Below, in pieces: positions 28,396 to 32,319 of a stretch of DNA of 32,319 bases. Numbering within the stretch: the stretch's first letter is position 1; each line of letters starts with the position of its first letter. The notes under the pieces were generated by a model. That model did no database searches, was not told where the DNA came from, and saw nothing but the letters and a program-made list of their open reading frames with translations. The stretch comes from Stentor coeruleus (Eukaryota > Ciliophora > Heterotrichea > Heterotrichida > Stentoridae), in contig MPUH01000840.1 of the NCBI GenBank assembly GCA_001970955.1, forward strand, positions 1-32,319. The letters run 5' to 3'. A program made the position numbers and the translations under genes.

Positions 28396-29646
28396 ATGGT
28401 GCAAAAGCCTTGGTACAAATGGGTGATGCTTTTCCTATATTGTTTTCTTCAATGGTTTGGAGGATCCATATGGATAACCTATGCTTCAATAGCCCATCGA
28501 GCTAGTTCCTATTACTCCCAAAGTATCATAACAATCAATCTTTTTTCTCTATCTTTTCTGATATTGCAGCTCCCTATGGCTCCAATCTCATCATATTTAT
28601 TCCACAAGTCCTATTATTGGACAATCATGTTAGCTTATATTATTTCAATCATCGGGGTATGGATTCGCTTTGCTGCAGGGCCAATTTTTGGCTTGGCACT
28701 CTTTGGGCAAATTCTTGTTGGGGCAATGAATTCAATGACATTATCAGGTTGTTCAGTATTAGCAGCATTATGGTTTGATGAAACTCAAAGACCAATAGCT
28801 GTAGCAGTAGCAAGTACAAGTCCATTATTAGGAAGTGCTTTTGGTTTGGTTATAAGCCCATATTATGATTCTATTGAACATTTATTATTGACCCAAGCTT
28901 GTTATGCAACTTTTGCTGGAATATTAAATGTGATATTTTCAAGGAATAAAAGAGATAAAGTTCATATAGAAGGAAGTTATAAAATAGAATTGAAAATTGC
29001 TTTTGAGGATAAATTTATGCTTGCGCTTATTGTTTTGATAAGCGCCGCATTGGGGATTGCTTATGCACTTACTGGGATTATATATCAGTTATTAGATCCT
29101 TTTGGTATATCTGAATCTCAATCTGGGTGGATTGGGTTTAGTATGTATATTGGGGGGATGATTGGAGGAATATTAACGTCTTTAGTTGTTTTAAAGACTA
29201 AGAATTTTATTAACCCAATGAGGATTTTTGCTATAATTTCTATAACTGGATGTCTTGTATGGTCTATTATACTTGGGGATATTTATTCTGATATTATTGG
29301 AAGTAGTATTACTGGTTTTGGGCTTTTTGGTCTTATGCCATTAGGTATACAAGCTGTTGTAGATCAGAATAAATATGTTGCTGAGTCAATTACAACAAAT
29401 CTTGTATATCTTATTGCCCAAGGACTTTCTGTTGTTTATACTTATCCACTTATTTATTGCTATAGGGCTACTACTGTTTCTGGCATGTGGCTCGCATGTG
29501 TTTTATGCATTTTAGTTATGGGGATATTATTGATAATATATAGGAGTTCACTTATTGAAAAACATAAAGAGATTAATGAAAGCTTTGCTACGTCATTAAA
29601 AAGCGTATTAGTCAGTAGTGAGGATATGCTTCAAGAAGTAAAATAG
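28396..29646 (+). CDS. MFS transporter, FLVCR/MFSD7 (SLC49)-like, 416 aa
   Basis: Twelve hydrophobic segments with a short cytosolic N-terminus (MVQKPWYKWVML) and a charged C-terminal tail. Family-like positions are the first helix with WITYASIA (WITFAPIA in SLC49 proteins), YYSQS before helix 2, GVWIRFAAG in helix 3, GQILVGAMNSMTLSGCSVLAALWFDETQRPIAVAV across helices 4-5 (the SLC49 pattern GQ...AAxWFGxxER), and a central loop around residue 195 (SRNKRDKVHIEGS) dividing the two six-helix halves. SLC49 members move haem, choline or other small cations across plasma or organelle membranes; the substrate here is not readable. Helix count and length are normal. ATG is the first in frame after the G-free tract; stop TAG. 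Confidence 0.85.
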   Translation: MVQKPWYKWVMLFLYCFLQWFGGSIWITYASIAHRASSYYSQSIITINLFSLSFLILQLPMAPISSYLFHKSYYWTIMLAYIISIIGVWIRFAAGPIFGLALFGQILVGAMNSMTLSGCSVLAALWFDETQRPIAVAVASTSPLLGSAFGLVISPYYDSIEHLLLTQACYATFAGILNVIFSRNKRDKVHIEGSYKIELKIAFEDKFMLALIVLISAALGIAYALTGIIYQLLDPFGISESQSGWIGFSMYIGGMIGGILTSLVVLKTKNFINPMRIFAIISITGCLVWSIILGDIYSDIIGSSITGFGLFGLMPLGIQAVVDQNKYVAESITTNLVYLIAQGLSVVYTYPLIYCYRATTVSGMWLACVLCILVMGILLIIYRSSLIEKHKEINESFATSLKSVLVSSEDMLQEVK

Positions 29647-30073
29647 TTTATTATTATTGAAATGCAATTTAAGTTTATAATTGGGATTAGGTGTAATAAT
29701 TATATAATGGTATTTTTTTAATGATATTCAGTGATATGTTTATATAAATTTTTTTTACTGATTTAGTGTGTAATTATATTGTAATTTTATATGGAAACTA
29801 AATTGTCTAATGTAATAATCAGATAATGCTAGAGTTAAAGTATTTGGTGAGAGAAAAATATTATACTATAAGGTATATAAATATGATATAAATAATTATA
29901 TTATTATATATTAAGTAATAAGTGTCTATATAGGTTCAATCTGATAACAAAATCTATTTACTTCATAACCTTGTGAAGTTTTTAGAGTTTTTTAATAATA
30001 ACACACTTTTTTATAATAGATACAAATATATATAATATTTATTTATAATATGGTAATACTTACTTAGAACTCC
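29647..30073. other. Intergenic, no gene seen
   Basis: Very AT-rich spacer between two plus-strand genes, with many TATA-like strings and no open frame. The G-free bias before the 30074 start is weaker than at other genes. No repeat recognised. Confidence 0.5.
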
Positions 30074-32128
30074 ATGTCTTATTCAAAACTTAACTCACTT
30101 ACAAAGCCCCAGTTGAAGTATTTAGCATTAGAGTCTGGAAAACGAAAAAGAAGATCTAGTACCATGCCACCTGTAAGTGCAAAAGTCGTCCCTATCAACG
30201 AAGACAAAAATGCTTTACCCAATTATACAGATCAAGAAACTGGAAGATCCATACGAAATATCCCAGTTGTAGGAAGCAAATATATCGATGTTTGGAACAG
30301 AGTCAAAATAAAAATCCGGGCACAATTAGTTCTTAAAAAGCTCATGCAATACGACTCAAACAAAATCGACCAAAAAACCGAAGACGAAAATCCTTTAGGT
30401 ATAAGAAAAACATCGCGAACTTTCGAAACTGGGATAACTGAATTTAGCTATCTAGAGCCAACACCTTGGTATATCTTCCACCCAAAAAGTACATTCAAAA
30501 ACATATGGAATTTTGTAATTGCTATATTACTTATATATACAGTAACTCTAATGCCTTTTGCTATGTCTTTTATAAATTCACAGCCTGGAGATGTGTGGGA
30601 AATATTAGATCTTGCTACAGATGGGTTATTTTTTAGTGATTTTGTAATTATCTGCTTTAGTGCTTATTATGATAAATCTGAAACACTGATATCAAGCCAT
30701 AAGTCTATATTATTGAATTATATGAAAACATGGATGCTAATTGACTTTATATCATTTTTCCCTTTTTCGCTATTAGACGATTCTAAGACCCCTTCTCAGT
30801 CTACAGCAAGTAATTATAACAACTTAATACGCTTACTACGTCTTCCTAAGCTTTATAGACTATTTAGGATATCTCGCTTGGTTAAACTCTTAAAACACTA
30901 CAGCAAAATTGAAATTATCGAGTCAATACAAGAGTATTTTTCTATAAAAAACTCAGCTATGAGACTTATAAAATCCTTCTTCACCATTCTTTTATGCTTA
31001 CATCTCGCTGCTTGTTTCTGGCATTTCACCGCCCGTCTTGATAATTTTACCCCAGATACTTGGGTTGTCCGTCTTCATTATTTAGACACTGATATCGGTA
31101 CTCGATATCTTGCATCAATTTATTGGGCTTTTACAACATTATGCACTGTAGGTTATGGTGATATTTCAGGATTTACAAATCTAGAAAGGATCATATGCAT
31201 ATCTTGGATGATTTGTGGCTTATACTTTTTTTCTTTTACTATAGGAAGTTTATCTTCTATGATGTCATCAATTGATACTAAAGAAAATGTTTTACTAAGC
31301 AAACTTGCTGTTATTGATGAATTCTCAGTAGAAGCTAATTTGAATAAAGAACTTAGAAACAAACTTAAACATGCTTTAAGATACTCAGCTGAAAAAAGAG
31401 GCTTTTCTTGGTTAGATAAATTGAGTATTTTTAATGAATTGCCTAAACAGTTAAGATATGAAGTTGCTATTAATATGCATCATGGGGCTGCTAAAGATAT
31501 AAGTTTTTTTAAAAATAAAGACCAGAGTATTATAGCTTCGATTGTCCCTTTATTGCAGCCAATGTATTTAGAAAGGAATGATTATGTTTATAAAAAAGGT
31601 GAATTCGCAGATGAGATATATTTTATTGTTAGAGGGAGGATTAGTTATGTTTTTGGTAAAGAAGATACCGTATTGAAGTCTATGCAAAAAGGAAGTTATT
31701 TTGGGGATATTGAAGTTGTTAAAGGGATTTCGAGGAAATATTCAGCTAAAGGGGTTAGAAGCTCAGAATTGTTGATTATGCATAGACAGGTTATGCAAGA
31801 GGTTATTGATGAACATTCTATTGTATGGGAAGAGATTAGAAATGTAGCTTTGGAAAGAGAAAAACTTAATGAAAGGGCGATTATAGAGATACAGGAACTT
31901 ATAAGATTAAGGAATATTGGGGAATTGGAAGAGATCAATGTTAAGGTTTTTAAAAAAAGAGTTGAGGATTTGTATGAAAAAAGATGTCAACATATTCAGA
32001 AAAAACATCAAATTTTTACATTAAAAGATTTATCAAACAAAATTGATGACCTAGCTAAAGTTATTAGAGAAGAAGATACGCCAAATAGTATGAAAAATTA
32101 TAGATTAAGAGAAGAAGACTTAGACTAG
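30074..32128 (+). CDS. Voltage-gated potassium channel with cyclic-nucleotide-binding domain, 684 aa
   Basis: EAG/HCN/CNG-superfamily layout. A basic N-terminus (KRKRRSS) is followed by S1 at about 145-166, S2 about 178-200, S3 about 216-233, S4 about 250-275 with repeated Arg/Lys (IRLLRLPKLYRLFRISRLVK), and S5 about 296-318. The pore has selectivity filter TVGYGD (G360-D363), followed by S6 about 372-397, a C-linker, a cyclic-nucleotide-binding fold about 490-575, and a charged coiled C-terminus. GYGD predicts potassium selectivity; such channels shape ciliary and membrane excitability in ciliates. In the phosphate-binding cassette the usual FGE is FGD (D545), while the phosphate-contacting Arg is kept (SRKYSAKG, R554). 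Ligand affinity may therefore differ. ATG 30074, TAG stop, no intron. Confidence 0.94.
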   Translation: MSYSKLNSLTKPQLKYLALESGKRKRRSSTMPPVSAKVVPINEDKNALPNYTDQETGRSIRNIPVVGSKYIDVWNRVKIKIRAQLVLKKLMQYDSNKIDQKTEDENPLGIRKTSRTFETGITEFSYLEPTPWYIFHPKSTFKNIWNFVIAILLIYTVTLMPFAMSFINSQPGDVWEILDLATDGLFFSDFVIICFSAYYDKSETLISSHKSILLNYMKTWMLIDFISFFPFSLLDDSKTPSQSTASNYNNLIRLLRLPKLYRLFRISRLVKLLKHYSKIEIIESIQEYFSIKNSAMRLIKSFFTILLCLHLAACFWHFTARLDNFTPDTWVVRLHYLDTDIGTRYLASIYWAFTTLCTVGYGDISGFTNLERIICISWMICGLYFFSFTIGSLSSMMSSIDTKENVLLSKLAVIDEFSVEANLNKELRNKLKHALRYSAEKRGFSWLDKLSIFNELPKQLRYEVAINMHHGAAKDISFFKNKDQSIIASIVPLLQPMYLERNDYVYKKGEFADEIYFIVRGRISYVFGKEDTVLKSMQKGSYFGDIEVVKGISRKYSAKGVRSSELLIMHRQVMQEVIDEHSIVWEEIRNVALEREKLNERAIIEIQELIRLRNIGELEEINVKVFKKRVEDLYEKRCQHIQKKHQIFTLKDLSNKIDDLAKVIREEDTPNSMKNYRLREEDLD

Positions 32129-32319
32129 TTCATTTTATATATTATACTAATAATTATGTTTTTCCTAAACTTAAATTTGAGTTTTAAAAATAATTACTTT
32201 TTTTACTTGAAATTTATGTTGATGATATATTATGGGCATATACAAAGTAAGTATAGGTTATATTATCAATTATCTATGTAATCCAATATGATGAATAAGG
32301 AAAATCATTTGATTTCATC

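Noticed and set aside
1..32319. CRISPR arrays, tRNA and rRNA genes
   Set aside because: No spaced repeat arrays and no B-box (GGTTCRANYCC) with a cloverleaf seen; scattered GGTTCAA strings lacked partners. A tRNAscan-type search would settle the tRNA question.

Overview
The window reads as one end of a macronuclear chromosome from a heterotrich ciliate, most likely a Stentor species. Four things support this. The left end carries tandem copies of the 8-base repeat CCCTAACA. All intact genes read in the standard code with very AT-rich DNA. Intergenic gaps are short (14-50 bp between some convergent stops). Four introns found by reading are all exactly 15 nt with GTAA...AG ends, a hallmark of heterotrichs. 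Species cannot be decided from the sequence.

Layout, left to right. The telomere (1-43) abuts a decayed AGC-family protein kinase (51-921) that lacks its glycine loop. Then come a small hypothetical gene, a BAP31-like ER membrane protein, a basic hypothetical protein convergent with a tail-anchored coiled-coil protein, and ATG16 (autophagy; coiled coil plus WD40, one 15-nt intron). Next are the small-subunit ribosomal protein SA/uS2, a stomatin-like (SLP-2) pseudogene, a TauE/SafE-type transporter, and a large basic/acidic scaffold protein with an IQ motif whose reading frame is split by two assembly joins. A coiled-coil protein, a NRF-6-like membrane acyltransferase-family protein and a plant-type vacuolar sorting receptor follow. 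After a 1.3-kb gap comes a C2H2 zinc-finger ORF followed 40 bp later by a Mutator-like (MULE) DDE transposase ORF. The rest holds a small basic protein, a 68-residue protein with an acylation-type N-terminus, a leucine-rich-repeat protein (one 15-nt intron), a Cys-motif hypothetical (two 15-nt introns), an FLVCR/MFSD7-like MFS transporter and a cyclic-nucleotide-domain potassium channel.

The genes are ordinary unlinked eukaryotic genes; no operon or shared pathway is evident beyond several membrane-trafficking functions (ATG16, sorting receptor, BAP31-like). The parts most worth a second look are: the telomere joined to a truncated kinase; the zinc-finger/MULE pair; a very strong gene-anchored strand skew (G-free tracts upstream of genes, C-free tracts downstream); and the tiny introns, each carrying an in-frame stop if retained. 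Six single-N positions are flanked by near-identical direct repeats (22 to about 319 bp). They look like unmerged contig overlaps, and they distort two genes.
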